Assembly (NCBI GenBank): GCA_017445925.1 | Contig: JAFSRW010000090.1 | Span: forward strand, 1-53,557 | Source: Bacteroidaceae bacterium | GTDB taxonomy: Bacteria; Bacteroidota; Bacteroidia; Bacteroidales; Bacteroidaceae | DNA: 53,557 nt | Reading direction: 5' to 3' | Shown: one piece after another, positions 42,147 through 50,551 of the stretch | How positions within the stretch are numbered: the stretch's first letter is position 1 | Layout of the letters: each line of letters opens with the position of its first letter | Position numbers and translations under genes: made by a program | Notes under the pieces: generated by a model | The model's input: only the letters and a program-made list of their open reading frames with translations | Database searches by the model: none | Told to the model about the DNA's origin: nothing

Positions 42147-43097
42147 ATGGCAAATATGTTTTTCAATAGATTAATTACACATCGGCAATATTTCATGGGA
42201 ATTGCCATGATACTGATAATCCTTTCCCATCTGCTTGCCACATGTAAGGAAACACGTTTGTTATGGGCATTTTATCCTGGATTTATAGGTGTGGATATCT
42301 TTTTATTCTTAAGTGGTTATGGCTTATGTAACTCATGGAAGAAAAACTCGCCAAAAGAGTTTTATGCAAGAAGGTTGCATCGGATATTACCAATGTTTCT
42401 GCTATTCCAAATCTATGTATGTTTCTACCAATATATCACAGAGAACGGTTTATCCTTATATGATGCCTTTTGCAACCTGACAACATTATCCTTTTGGAGT
42501 GTTGGTGGTCTATGTCTTGAGTGGTACCTATGTTTTCTTTTATATCTTTATCTGCTATTTCCCATTCTCTATGGCATGACCCGCAAGATTGGCATGGTAT
42601 TTCCCGCAATCCTTCTTGTTTGTGTTTTGGCAATGCAATATCTTGCCGATTGGAGATGGAATATTGATGCGGCATTTTCGAGGATACCGGTTTTTGTATT
42701 GGGAATATTATGTTTCATAAGTAATCGGAAGACATACCATTATGTTATCATGAGTATATTCTTCTTCATAGCCGCATTATTTGTTTCATATATGTTTATA
42801 ATACAGAAAGCAGAGAAATACGAGATTGTATATATGTGCGCACCCCTATTTATAATGTGTCTATCATATATAAGCAAAAGGATAACAGAGAAACAAAATT
42901 ATGTCTACCAAGTATTCTCATATTTTGGCAAAATCACACTTGAGATGTATGTTGCCAACATGATTACATTATCCTTGCTTAGCTCAAGCACCCTATCGGT
43001 ATATTCCCGTTTAATCATGTATGTTACATCTCAAGTAATTCTAACAATAATTCTTGTTTATATCAATAAAATAATGAAAAAGAGAATTGCTGTTTAA
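42147..43097 (+). CDS. Acyltransferase-3 (OafA-like) membrane protein
   Basis: 316 aa, about ten hydrophobic helices. Start MANMFFNRLITHRQYFMGIAMILIILSHLL carries the family's active-site His (SHLL); GVDIFLFLSGYGLCNSW and YARRLHRILPMF are typical. It probably adds acetyl or another acyl group to the exopolysaccharide made by the fusion upstream. The gene is clearly more AT-rich than its neighbours, with many ATA and TTA codons, and abuts the repeat zone, which suggests acquisition by transfer. Confidence 0.88.
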   Translation: MANMFFNRLITHRQYFMGIAMILIILSHLLATCKETRLLWAFYPGFIGVDIFLFLSGYGLCNSWKKNSPKEFYARRLHRILPMFLLFQIYVCFYQYITENGLSLYDAFCNLTTLSFWSVGGLCLEWYLCFLLYLYLLFPILYGMTRKIGMVFPAILLVCVLAMQYLADWRWNIDAAFSRIPVFVLGILCFISNRKTYHYVIMSIFFFIAALFVSYMFIIQKAEKYEIVYMCAPLFIMCLSYISKRITEKQNYVYQVFSYFGKITLEMYVANMITLSLLSSSTLSVYSRLIMYVTSQVILTIILVYINKIMKKRIAV

Positions 43098-43110
43098 TTC
43101 CATTGCATTC

Positions 43111-43160
43111 GCCTTTGCTTCATCCAGATTATCTTCATGATTTATTCCTTATCTCCACGT
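43111..43160. repeat. Left-end copy of the 150-bp MITE-like element
   Basis: GCCTTTGCTTCATCCAGAT ... TTATCTCCACG matches the first 50 bp of the element at 43960-44109 with few differences, but its right end is absent. Partial copy. Confidence 0.75.
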
Positions 43161-43187
43161 AATGTGAATTTACGTGTATAATGCAAT

Positions 43188-43241
43188 GAGTTAATTCAAA
43201 ACATGTAACGAGTTAACTCATGACATGTATCGAGTTAACTC
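43188..43241. repeat. Three-unit palindrome array, 22-bp period (GAGTTAACTC type)
   Basis: GAGTTAATTC at 43188-43197, GAGTTAACTC at 43210-43219 and at 43232-43241, exactly 22 bp apart. The 12-bp spacers are also alike (AAAACATGTAAC and ATGACATGTATC, both containing ACATGT). A degenerate fourth unit may start at 43166. The same palindrome with the same 22-bp period occurs again at 52060-52113. Confidence 0.85.
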
Positions 43242-43320
43242 CCTGTTTTTGACCCCATTTTTGGTGACTTGATTTTTGGAAAGAATTTTCGCTTCCATCA
43301 CGTTATTCAATAACGATTTT

Positions 43321-43387
43321 CAGTTGCCAATTATTAATTATTCATTATCAATTGTCAATTGTCAATTATCAATTGTCAATTGTCATT
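43321..43387. repeat. Iterated ATTGTCAATT word repeat
   Basis: ATTATTAATTATTCATTATC passes into five or more variants of CAATTGTCAATT. It forms part of a gene-free stretch (43098-43732) that otherwise holds palindrome arrays and a 27-bp repeat. Confidence 0.75.
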
Positions 43388-43403
43388 AAGGCCCTAAAAA
43401 AGC

Positions 43404-43494
43404 TGGCTCGAGCCATTTTGGGCATTGGCTCTAGCCAAAAAGGGCAATGGCTCGAGCCATTTTGGGCATACCCTAAAAGGCACTAAAAACATCA
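43404..43494. repeat. Three-unit palindrome array (TGGCTCGAGCCA, 22-bp period) plus 27-bp repeat copy 2
   Basis: TGGCTCGAGCCA at 43404-43415, TGGCTCTAGCCA at 43426-43437 and TGGCTCGAGCCA at 43448-43459 are spaced exactly 22 bp, with 10-bp spacers TTTTGGGCAT / AAAAGGGCAA. The array runs into the 27-mer (43468-43494) also found at 23191 and 44197. The related locus at 44177 has one unit between the same flanks, so unit number varies. Confidence 0.9.
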
Positions 43495-43732
43495 CTTGAG
43501 TTTAAAGTCTGAATTTTCTATAGTAATAAACATCTTCCTTCTTACATCTTACATCATCTTATTCAGGAGGAGGAATAATCAACTTGGAAAAATTTTTATT
43601 TAAGCTACTTTTTGCTCGAAAATAAGTTAGATAATTATCACAGATAAGCTACAATTATTGGCAAAACAAAAATGAGCTTTTGGAACCAATTCAATTTACA
43701 ACCAGCCTGTTCTCTTTATCTTGCTGAAAGAC

Positions 43733-43915
43733 TTATGATTTGTGGAACAGTACCCTCTTCAGCCATAGGTCCATCAATGGATCAGAAATACTGTAAAATC
43801 CATCGCGACGTGTTACAAGGTCTGACCTTAAGAGTGCTTTCATGGCAGACTGTGTCGCACTGGGGGACTTCAACCGGTGCCGTTTTGTAAAAGCACTTTT
43901 TCCTATTATATGCAA
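43733..43915 (-). pseudogene. Remnant of an archaeal-type/AAA ATPase C-terminus
   Basis: A 60-codon open stretch ending LKSPSATQSAMKALLRSDLVTRRDGFYSISDPLMDLWLKR. This resembles the C-terminal winged-helix and 'ydrff-lwl' end of Bacteroidetes AAA_14/DUF234-type ATPases, in which S-x-x-x-V/T-Q-x-x-x-x-L leads to the strand Y-x-I-x-D-P. The P-loop part, expected upstream, is missing: DNA before 43915 is AT-rich and closed in frame. Only the 3' fragment remains, consistent with the repeat-rich, decaying surroundings. Confidence 0.65.
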
Positions 43916-43959
43916 ATAAAATTATTTTTTTTTAATAATCTGCATAAAACAGACCATTC

Positions 43960-44109
43960 ACCTTTGCTTCATTCAGATAATCTTCATGAATCATTTCCCT
44001 TATCTCCACGACTCATTCAGATAGGACTTTAGGGGGGTAAGGGATTATCTCAATGAGTTGTTCCCCCTATTGGAACAACTTGTGCAGATAAGGGGAATGA
44101 AGCAAAGGT
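43960..44109. mobile_element. 150-bp MITE-like element with 15-bp terminal inverted repeats
   Basis: ACCTTTGCTTCATTC at 43960-43974 pairs perfectly with GAATGAAGCAAAGGT at 44095-44109. Inside, TTCCCTTATCT / AGATAAGGGGAA are sub-terminal inverted arms, and AGTTGTTCC-CCCTATT-GGAACAACT (44056-44080) is a further hairpin. There is no ORF. A partial copy of the left end lies at 43111-43160. I see no clear target-site duplication. Confidence 0.65.
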
Positions 44110-44170
44110 CACTTAGGTCACCAACACGCATTTTTCGGATATGAAATTTTTCATTGCCAAAAAGCCCCCA

Positions 44171-44223
44171 AAAAGCTGGCTCGAGCCATTTTGGGCATAC
44201 CCTAAAAGGCACTAAAAACATCA
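44171..44223. repeat. Single-unit TGGCTCGAGCCA repeat plus 27-bp repeat copy 3
   Basis: Palindrome at 44177-44188 with the same left flank (AAAAAGC) and right flank (TTTTGGGCAT then the 27-mer, 44197-44223) as 43404-43494, but only one palindrome unit. It lies just downstream of the MBL gene that ends at 44243. Confidence 0.88.
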
Positions 44224-44242
44224 CATGAATTTGGAGGCAGAA

Positions 44243-44902
44243 TTATACACTCATTGTCCCAACCAAATAAGGATTGCATGCCTTTTCATGCATCATTGTA
44301 GTTTTTCTCCCATGTCCTGGATATATTACCGTTTCATCAGGAAGCCGGCGAACAAGGAAATCAAGGCTCTCGGCCATCTCTTCCCTGTCGCCACCTGGGA
44401 AATCTGTTCGTCCAATGTTCATGGGGAGAAGAGTATCACCAGTAAAAGCAACTTTCTCTTCCCAACAATAGAACACGACAGAACCAGGAGAATGTCCTGG
44501 AGTAGAGAACACCTTTAGCTGATGATTTCCGAAGCAAATAATCTCATTATTTTGAAGAAATTTCTCTGGCAGAGGAATCGGATAAGGGTAATTCTCTCCG
44601 TAAATCTCCTTGATACGAAGAGGCAACATGTTGACCATAAGCCTTTTGTCTGCCTCATGCACCTCAGGATAAAGGCCAAAGTGTTCTAATACCAAATCAT
44701 TGCCATACAGATGGTCATGATGGGCATGTGTCAATAGAAGACGTACAGGGCGCAACTTCTCCTTCGCAATATACTCCAGAAGGTGCCGCCTTTCACTTGG
44801 ATAATATACACCACAGTCAATGATAACAGCCTCGCCAGTTTCGTCGGAAACTACGTGAGTGCATTCTTGGCAAGGGTTTACAACCCACTTCTGAATCTTC
44901 AA
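44243..44902 (-). CDS. MBL-fold metallohydrolase (glyoxalase II-like)
   Basis: 219 aa, cytoplasmic, no signal peptide. Zinc-site motif THAHHDHLYGND near residue 60, then STPGHSPGSVVFYC, FTGDTLL and PGHGRKTTMMHEK. The fold is like the short glyoxalase-II/YcbL proteins that hydrolyse thioesters. It is a paralogue of the N-terminal half of the next gene upstream (same ECTHVVSDETGEAVIIDCG-type opening and same motif order), so the pair arose by tandem duplication. The genes are 5 nt apart and co-transcribed. Confidence 0.88.
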   Translation of the reverse strand: MKIQKWVVNPCQECTHVVSDETGEAVIIDCGVYYPSERRHLLEYIAKEKLRPVRLLLTHAHHDHLYGNDLVLEHFGLYPEVHEADKRLMVNMLPLRIKEIYGENYPYPIPLPEKFLQNNEIICFGNHQLKVFSTPGHSPGSVVFYCWEEKVAFTGDTLLPMNIGRTDFPGGDREEMAESLDFLVRRLPDETVIYPGHGRKTTMMHEKACNPYLVGTMSV

Positions 44903-44907
44903 TATTT

Positions 44908-46278
44908 TTAAAGTGCGTTCAATTTCTCTTTCAATATGTCAATACCTGCTACAGCCGTTGTCTTGATATGTTTAAAGCCATAGATAGCTTGCCCGTAGGA
45001 CTCACTTGGGTCGATGATAAAACACGGAATTCCCCATGTTACTGAGTCCGTGAGATTTGCAGCAGGATAAACATGGAGCGAGGTTCCTATGACAACAAAG
45101 ATATCGGCTTCTTCGGCAATTCTTTTAGCCTTCGTCATGTTTGGCACGTTCTCACCAAAGAAAACGATGTAAGGTCTCAGTTGGGAACCATCAGCAGCTT
45201 TCTCGCCTATTAAGATTGGTTCATCCAGCGGCTTTTCTACAATGCACTTCGGGTCATTGGGATTATTCGAACCTGTTACTTTCCTCAATTCCCCATGCAG
45301 ATGAAGCACATTTGTAGAGCCTGCTCGCTCATGAAGGTCATCCACATTTTGCGTGATGATACTTACATTATACTCTTTTTCCAATTCGGCCAAAACATAA
45401 TGCGCATGATTGGGCTCTACAGTCAGTAGGTTCTTTCTTCGGGCATTGTAGAACTCCAGTACTTTAGCCCTGTCCCTGCGATAACCCTGAATACTTGCTA
45501 ATTCTTGAGCATTGAAGTTCTGCCACAAACCATCCTTGTCACGAAAAGTGCTCAACCCGCTCTCCTTGCTAATGCCTGCCCCCGTCAGTACCACCAGATT
45601 TTTCTTGTCACCTTCCTTCTTATACCAACTGGCTAACAGATAGGGATTCTTTTTCTTCTCGTATCCAATTGTTGACTCCAAATCATGCCCAGGCCATATT
45701 TTACAATCGTCAGGAAGCAAAGTCGTTATGTATTTCAAGCTATTCGTCAAATCCACATCATACCCAAATAGAGAATGAGTACTTCCAATGCTTTTTTTGA
45801 AAAGAGTGTCACCAGTAAATGCAACATGTTCTTTCTCGCAGTAGAAAACAGCACTGCCAGGTGAATGACCTGGAGTATGAAGAGTTATCAGATAATGTGA
45901 GCCAAATGCTATAACCTCATTATCCTCCAAATAATGCTTTGGCTTTACAATATCATATTCGAATCCTCCTATACCAAAGACTTCCTCTATTCTCATTTCT
46001 ATGCGATCCATCCAGAGCTTATCCCTATGATGAACTTCCGGATACAAGCCAAACTCATCACGTACCTGATCACATGATAGCAGATGGTCGTAATGTCCAT
46101 GTGTCAGCAGGCATCTAACAGGCTTCAATTCTTCGTTTCGGATATAATCAAGGAACTGTCCTCTTTCGTAACTGTCCCAAGCACAAGGATCTATGATAAC
46201 ACACTCTTTTGTCTCATCGCTTACTACATAGCAATTAGCTTTCGTAGTATTAAAACAGAATCTCTCAACTTTTATCAT
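44908..46278 (-). CDS. MBL-fold hydrolase fused to a Sir2-family NAD-dependent deacylase
   Basis: 456 aa. Residues 1 to about 222: MBL domain (THGHYDHLLSCDQV, GHSPGSAVFYC, FTGDTLF, PGHDLESTIGYEKKKNPY). Residues 227-456: sirtuin (VVLTGAGISKESGLSTFRDKDGLW; TQNVDDLHERAGSTNVLHLHGEL with catalytic His; VVIGTSLHVYPAANL). The zinc Cys tetrad is absent, as in a zinc-less Bacteroidetes Sir2 clade. FYNARRKNL keeps the Tyr-x-x-Arg that in CobB/SIRT5 binds negatively charged acyl groups, suggesting desuccinylase- or demalonylase-type activity. A hydrolase that could act on acyl thioesters joined to a lysine deacylase suggests clearance of reactive acyl donors and their protein adducts. That is inference; the joined reading frame has no break. 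Confidence 0.9.
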   Translation of the reverse strand: MIKVERFCFNTTKANCYVVSDETKECVIIDPCAWDSYERGQFLDYIRNEELKPVRCLLTHGHYDHLLSCDQVRDEFGLYPEVHHRDKLWMDRIEMRIEEVFGIGGFEYDIVKPKHYLEDNEVIAFGSHYLITLHTPGHSPGSAVFYCEKEHVAFTGDTLFKKSIGSTHSLFGYDVDLTNSLKYITTLLPDDCKIWPGHDLESTIGYEKKKNPYLLASWYKKEGDKKNLVVLTGAGISKESGLSTFRDKDGLWQNFNAQELASIQGYRRDRAKVLEFYNARRKNLLTVEPNHAHYVLAELEKEYNVSIITQNVDDLHERAGSTNVLHLHGELRKVTGSNNPNDPKCIVEKPLDEPILIGEKAADGSQLRPYIVFFGENVPNMTKAKRIAEEADIFVVIGTSLHVYPAANLTDSVTWGIPCFIIDPSESYGQAIYGFKHIKTTAVAGIDILKEKLNAL

Positions 46279-46296
46279 TGGGCTATATAGAAATAT

Positions 46297-46437
46297 TCAC
46301 ACACGATTTAGGGCAACAGCATCGTCATGTTCGGTCCTTTCTCTTATGCTGTTCAACGAATCCACAGAAATCGTCTGAGCGTACGTATTAGAGACTGCCA
46401 TATAGATAAATGAAAAGATTATGATGATACTCTTCAT
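46297..46437 (-). CDS. 46-aa secreted peptide, possibly a truncated gene start
   Basis: Begins MKSIIIIFSFIYMAVSNTYAQ, a good signal peptide with cleavage after AYAQ-type residues, then TISVDSLNSIRERTEHDDAVALNRV and stop. The mature part looks like the start of a tetratricopeptide-type periplasmic domain as found in Bacteroidetes sensor proteins, but it ends after 26 residues. It is either a genuine small secreted protein or the 5' end of a decayed gene. Its stop lies 18 nt before the MBL-sirtuin start, in the same direction. Confidence 0.45.
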   Translation of the reverse strand: MKSIIIIFSFIYMAVSNTYAQTISVDSLNSIRERTEHDDAVALNRV

Positions 46438-46544
46438 TTTCAACAATTATTTTGGAAACATATTACTTTTCTCCTATAATAATTTACGTAGTCGTTCAAG
46501 ATTTGCTTTTTCAATTACTCACCCGTCGTTTTTGGATAAATAAT

Positions 46545-46572
46545 GGTCGGGCTCCACGTATGTAACCCGACC
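46545..46572 (-). terminator. Terminator of the collar/T9SS operon
   Basis: GGTCGGG / CCCGACC, a 7-bp perfect stem with a 14-nt loop, lies 5 nt after the stop of the 1322-aa gene and is followed on the minus strand by ATTATTTATCC. Confidence 0.65.
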
Positions 46573-46577
46573 CCTTG

Positions 46578-49500
46578 TTATTGTTTTATTATTTTTTCAC
46601 TTGCAATTCCCGTTTCAGTCTTGACAACAAATATATACATTCCCTTTTGCAGGCCTCTTAAGTCAATTGTTGCTGAATTGCTACCATTTATCGGCTGTGT
46701 TGAAATACCCCTTCCTGTTAAAGAATATAGACTAACAGAAACAAGTCCCGTACCCTCAATTTTCAAATAATCTCGTGCAGGATTGGGATATATTCTAACC
46801 TTTGTATTGATATTCTTCGGAACAGAAACATTAACAGTTGCATCTTCTGATTGAACAATTATTATTTTCTTTGCTCCAATTTCTGTTTCTGGAGCGAAGA
46901 TTTCCAAGGAATCAACTCTGTCTTTTCCACTCACATTAGTATCAAATTTAAACGAGAATGTACCATCATCTATTCCCTCAGCTTCACCATTTAGATGAAC
47001 CCAAGTACTCAGAGAATCTGACACATACCAATCCATTTCTACATCATCAGCCCCATCTTTTTTGACATCTACGCTATATATTCCACCATCATATTCTACC
47101 CAAATGGTATCAGGAACATTCAGAATGGGGAAACGACGTTCGTAGTTAGCAACGTAGAACTGGTCTTTCGAACGATTGACAGTCAAGTCTATCTTATCAG
47201 ATACAACCTGACCTGACCTGTCTGTCCAGTTCTTGAAATAGTATGTGCCGTATTTCTCTATGGCAGTGAAAGTTACAGGTTGGTTGCTCATCCTATAGGA
47301 ACGATAAAGATTGCCGTTGCCGTTAGTTCGTCCGTTGATGTCTTCTGCCGAGCAAACGATGTATGGCAGCATATCGTCGCTGGCCGTAATGTCGATGTTG
47401 CGGAGACTGTTAGGACGGCGGGTGAAGTCGTACTGTAGCCGGAGCACCAGTGAATCGATGACGATGTCGGCTCCCCCCGAAGTATGTACCTTCTTCGACA
47501 GCGTTACATCGCCCCATGCCGACGGACGGGAGAAGAGCATGATGTTGCCACTATTCTTAAGGATAGAAGCCAATAGCGATGAACTTGCAGCAGACGGCTG
47601 GATGGTGGTGTTCTCGCCACTCACTGCATCGTACCTGATGCCCCAGGTGTGTGGACTGGTGGTAGAGCGCGACATGTGGTCGAACCAGTAAATCTTTCCG
47701 TCCTTCCTGAACTGCGATATGCCGCTATGTGTCATGTTCAAGTCCATGTAGCCCGAATAGCCAACCCATCCATCAACATGCGTCTCTATGTGTTGGATAC
47801 CAAGGTCAACAATTCTCACATTCTCCTCGTCGGGCGCAAAGACACCCATCTCATGGAAGTTCAAGGCAAAGCCCTCGTCGTGGTTGATGATGTCAAGTTG
47901 CTCTTTGGGAATGACTATTGAAATCGGAGCGGACTGCTCGGGGTAGTTGACAGAGTAATCGTCCACTATCTTCTCTGCCATGTCAGAGACAACTTCCCTG
48001 AAGATGGAGCCGAGAGAGCTGTAGGCGTTTGCATCATTAACATCACCCAAGGCCATGCCCAACGACTCGAACCTTTCAAACATACCCACCAGTTTGAACT
48101 CCCCTTCGTATGGCTTCAGCAATCTGTACTCGTAGGCCTTCCTCAGGTAGTAGTGGTATTTCAGCAGGCGACTCTTGGCCTGTTGCTCCATCTTTGCCAG
48201 ATACTGCATAGCATTGAGGTCGCGCTTGCTATTGCCCTCGAAGACATTTCTCTTAAGCCCGTCGAGCGCAACCAGTCCGTCACTTAACGAGGCCGTGGTA
48301 GCAGAAATATCGACTAAAGTCTGTTGTAAAAATTCTGACAAGGCATTTTTTTTCACATCAAGGCCTTTCAAATCGGCCTGTAACTCATTCCATTCAGGAT
48401 CTGCACTGCAAAGCGCTTTAAACACTTGCTCTACTTCGCTTTGAGGCGTAGAGCCATGAGACAGTTCTTCTGCCAAGCTTGTCACATTAGATATCAAAGG
48501 CCCTGCTGCTTTACTGAAGTTGTTGAATTGTGTACTTAACATATTCGGGTCATTCCCCATTTCTTTCCAGGGAATGTTGGAGATAATTGAATCCAGCTTG
48601 GATAAATCAACGCTTCCCGGTTTACCTATTATGTCAGATGCTTTGTTATAGAAATTGTTTACAGGGGAAGTGTCAGCCCCTGTGTATTGTTGTATTGTTT
48701 TTGATGCAAATGCTATATTCGAGGCGACATTCATGGCTGTCCCAATAGCCGCACCCCACGGGCCGCATACAGAAACTGCACTCGCAATGCTTTTGCATAT
48801 ACTCGAAGTTTTTTTTATTCTATTCTTCTTCTTTACACTGTGCCTGGCTTTTGCCATCAGTCTGCTTTCGATTGCACTAATCTTTTGGTTGACGATTTCT
48901 ATATCAGCTTCAACCTCCTTTATCTGGTCTTCGAGCTTGGGTATTGTCAGAACTAATGAGTTTATGGAGTTCTGACTGGCCTGTATCTCCTCTTCCTTAT
49001 TGCTTACAGCAAGTTGTTGGGCGGCAACGAGGTTTTCCAGGGTGCGGTCAACACGGCTTAGCCAATAATTCAGATAGAGCGTGGGAATGGCACGGTCTAT
49101 TTCATTATTGAAGTTCTCAAGCAATACTTCGAATGACAGCAGAGGCACCCATCCCGCAGGATTGCCGAAATAGTCAAGTCCCTGCTCCAGCTTGTACAGC
49201 ATATCCCCTATTTCGATGAGGTTGTTCTGCAGTTTCGCCTGTTCGTCATTACTGCAGTTTTCCCATTCCGAGGAACTCCTATACTCTTCGATTAAGGAGC
49301 TGTATTCCCTGCATGTCTGCAGTGCGTATTCCTGATAGTTGTTGATGAATGCGTCGCTCAACTGGCGGAGGATTGCGGCGACATAGTTCGAATGCAAATA
49401 GGCGTAAGGCTTTTCTATCAATTCAAAGTGTCCGGGTGTTCCCATGCTTCCTGTGGCTATAACTGCGCCAGCGCTGTTGGCACCATCTGCATCAACATCA

Positions 49501-50546
49501 AGCCTGACACCGGCACTGCCTCTTGCAAAGTCACAGTAGCTGCTAACATCTATCGTTGAAGCCACAGTGCCGCCATTGCCCCCATTGCCGGGCGTGCCGT
49601 TTCTGTTCGTGCTTTGCCCGCTTGCGCCATTAAGAATTAGCCTTTTCGCCGTGTTCCCCTTGAATTCCTTAACGTAAAGGGCAATATTGCCTGCATTCGC
49701 CCCGTGCTTTCCCGTGTCCTTACTCAGTGTTGCATGAGGTACAGGAGATGTGTTGATAGAGGCAAATACCGTGTCATGGTCCTCAAAGACAAGCTCGCGG
49801 GCATAGATGGTGATGTTTGTCTGTGGGAAAGATAGTGATGAACGAACGACAACCCTTTCCGCATAGAGATTCAGTTCATATATATCTTCGCGACCATTCA
49901 AACCCCAGACTTTGTTCCTCACATTATCATCGAATATTATGTCTTTTCCCGAGATACTTATTCCATATGCACTCCGAGTTTCGTAATTCAATGTCGTGAG
50001 CATTGAATCTTTAGCGACAATGGTGTAATCCCCAGCATCAGGCATAACGCCTTGCGTTTGGAAAGCGTAAACCTCTGGTGCCGTCTGTGGCATCAAACGG
50101 AATTCCACATCTTCCGAAACACTCTCCATGCCGTTTGTAGCATAGAATGTGACAATGAACGTTTTGTAGTCTTCAGCCGTAGGATAGTACTTGAAGCGTC
50201 CCGTCATCTCGTTGAACTCTATGGTTCCCGAAGGAGGGTCGCTCACCTCGCAGCTATAGGCGACGTTCAGGGAATGCAGGGAATCAGCCTTCACGTAAAA
50301 GCCGTGCCCTTCCTCCGTATAGTTGACCGTCTGGTCGTAAATGTGCCCTATTTCGTACCGAGGAAGAGAATCCTGTAAGATGTCGTACATGTAAAGGCCA
50401 TTGCTGGAGAACTCAACACCATCAATAGTGCTTTCCCCTATGGCAACAGGGTAGGCTGGACGCAGGCTTATGAACCTGGTTGGTGATTGTGAAAAGGCTG
50501 ACAATCCTATCACAATCAATAAAATAGATAATAGGATCCGTTTCAT
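46578..50546 (-). CDS. Large secreted T9SS cargo with Gly-rich, coiled-coil and hydrophobic core regions
   Basis: 1322 aa. Signal peptide MKRILLSILLIVIGLSAFSQ; cadherin/Ig-like N-terminal part (about 50-160); beta-solenoid-like segment with Gly/Asn-rich loops (about 200-340: ITIYARELVFEDHDTVF..., GKHGANAGNIALYVKEF, NGTPGNGGNGGTV); long helical and coiled-coil region (about 500-860: NKEEEIQASQNSINSLVLTIPKLEDQIKEVEADIEIVNQKISAIE) interrupted by a hydrophobic stretch (about 590-630: SICKSIASAVSVCGPWGAAIGTAMNVASNIAFA); beta-rich domain (about 870-1240); T9SS type-A tail (RIYPNPARDYLKIEG ... KGMYIFVVKTETGIASEKIIKQ). Helices around a hydrophobic hairpin recall alpha-pore-forming or Tc-toxin-like proteins, but no family is recognised. 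Operon partner of the collar gene (5-nt gap). Confidence 0.85.
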   Translation of the reverse strand: MKRILLSILLIVIGLSAFSQSPTRFISLRPAYPVAIGESTIDGVEFSSNGLYMYDILQDSLPRYEIGHIYDQTVNYTEEGHGFYVKADSLHSLNVAYSCEVSDPPSGTIEFNEMTGRFKYYPTAEDYKTFIVTFYATNGMESVSEDVEFRLMPQTAPEVYAFQTQGVMPDAGDYTIVAKDSMLTTLNYETRSAYGISISGKDIIFDDNVRNKVWGLNGREDIYELNLYAERVVVRSSLSFPQTNITIYARELVFEDHDTVFASINTSPVPHATLSKDTGKHGANAGNIALYVKEFKGNTAKRLILNGASGQSTNRNGTPGNGGNGGTVASTIDVSSYCDFARGSAGVRLDVDADGANSAGAVIATGSMGTPGHFELIEKPYAYLHSNYVAAILRQLSDAFINNYQEYALQTCREYSSLIEEYRSSSEWENCSNDEQAKLQNNLIEIGDMLYKLEQGLDYFGNPAGWVPLLSFEVLLENFNNEIDRAIPTLYLNYWLSRVDRTLENLVAAQQLAVSNKEEEIQASQNSINSLVLTIPKLEDQIKEVEADIEIVNQKISAIESRLMAKARHSVKKKNRIKKTSSICKSIASAVSVCGPWGAAIGTAMNVASNIAFASKTIQQYTGADTSPVNNFYNKASDIIGKPGSVDLSKLDSIISNIPWKEMGNDPNMLSTQFNNFSKAAGPLISNVTSLAEELSHGSTPQSEVEQVFKALCSADPEWNELQADLKGLDVKKNALSEFLQQTLVDISATTASLSDGLVALDGLKRNVFEGNSKRDLNAMQYLAKMEQQAKSRLLKYHYYLRKAYEYRLLKPYEGEFKLVGMFERFESLGMALGDVNDANAYSSLGSIFREVVSDMAEKIVDDYSVNYPEQSAPISIVIPKEQLDIINHDEGFALNFHEMGVFAPDEENVRIVDLGIQHIETHVDGWVGYSGYMDLNMTHSGISQFRKDGKIYWFDHMSRSTTSPHTWGIRYDAVSGENTTIQPSAASSSLLASILKNSGNIMLFSRPSAWGDVTLSKKVHTSGGADIVIDSLVLRLQYDFTRRPNSLRNIDITASDDMLPYIVCSAEDINGRTNGNGNLYRSYRMSNQPVTFTAIEKYGTYYFKNWTDRSGQVVSDKIDLTVNRSKDQFYVANYERRFPILNVPDTIWVEYDGGIYSVDVKKDGADDVEMDWYVSDSLSTWVHLNGEAEGIDDGTFSFKFDTNVSGKDRVDSLEIFAPETEIGAKKIIIVQSEDATVNVSVPKNINTKVRIYPNPARDYLKIEGTGLVSVSLYSLTGRGISTQPINGSNSATIDLRGLQKGMYIFVVKTETGIASEKIIKQ

Positions 50547-50551
50547 AACCG

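Noticed and set aside
43188-43459. Possible CRISPR array
   Set aside because: Period is only 22 bp with palindromes of 10-12 bp; spacers are 10-12 bp and partly conserved, and no cas genes are in the window.
43672-43890. 72-aa plus-strand ORF
   Set aside because: It is the complement of the ATPase remnant on the minus strand, which has recognisable family sequence.
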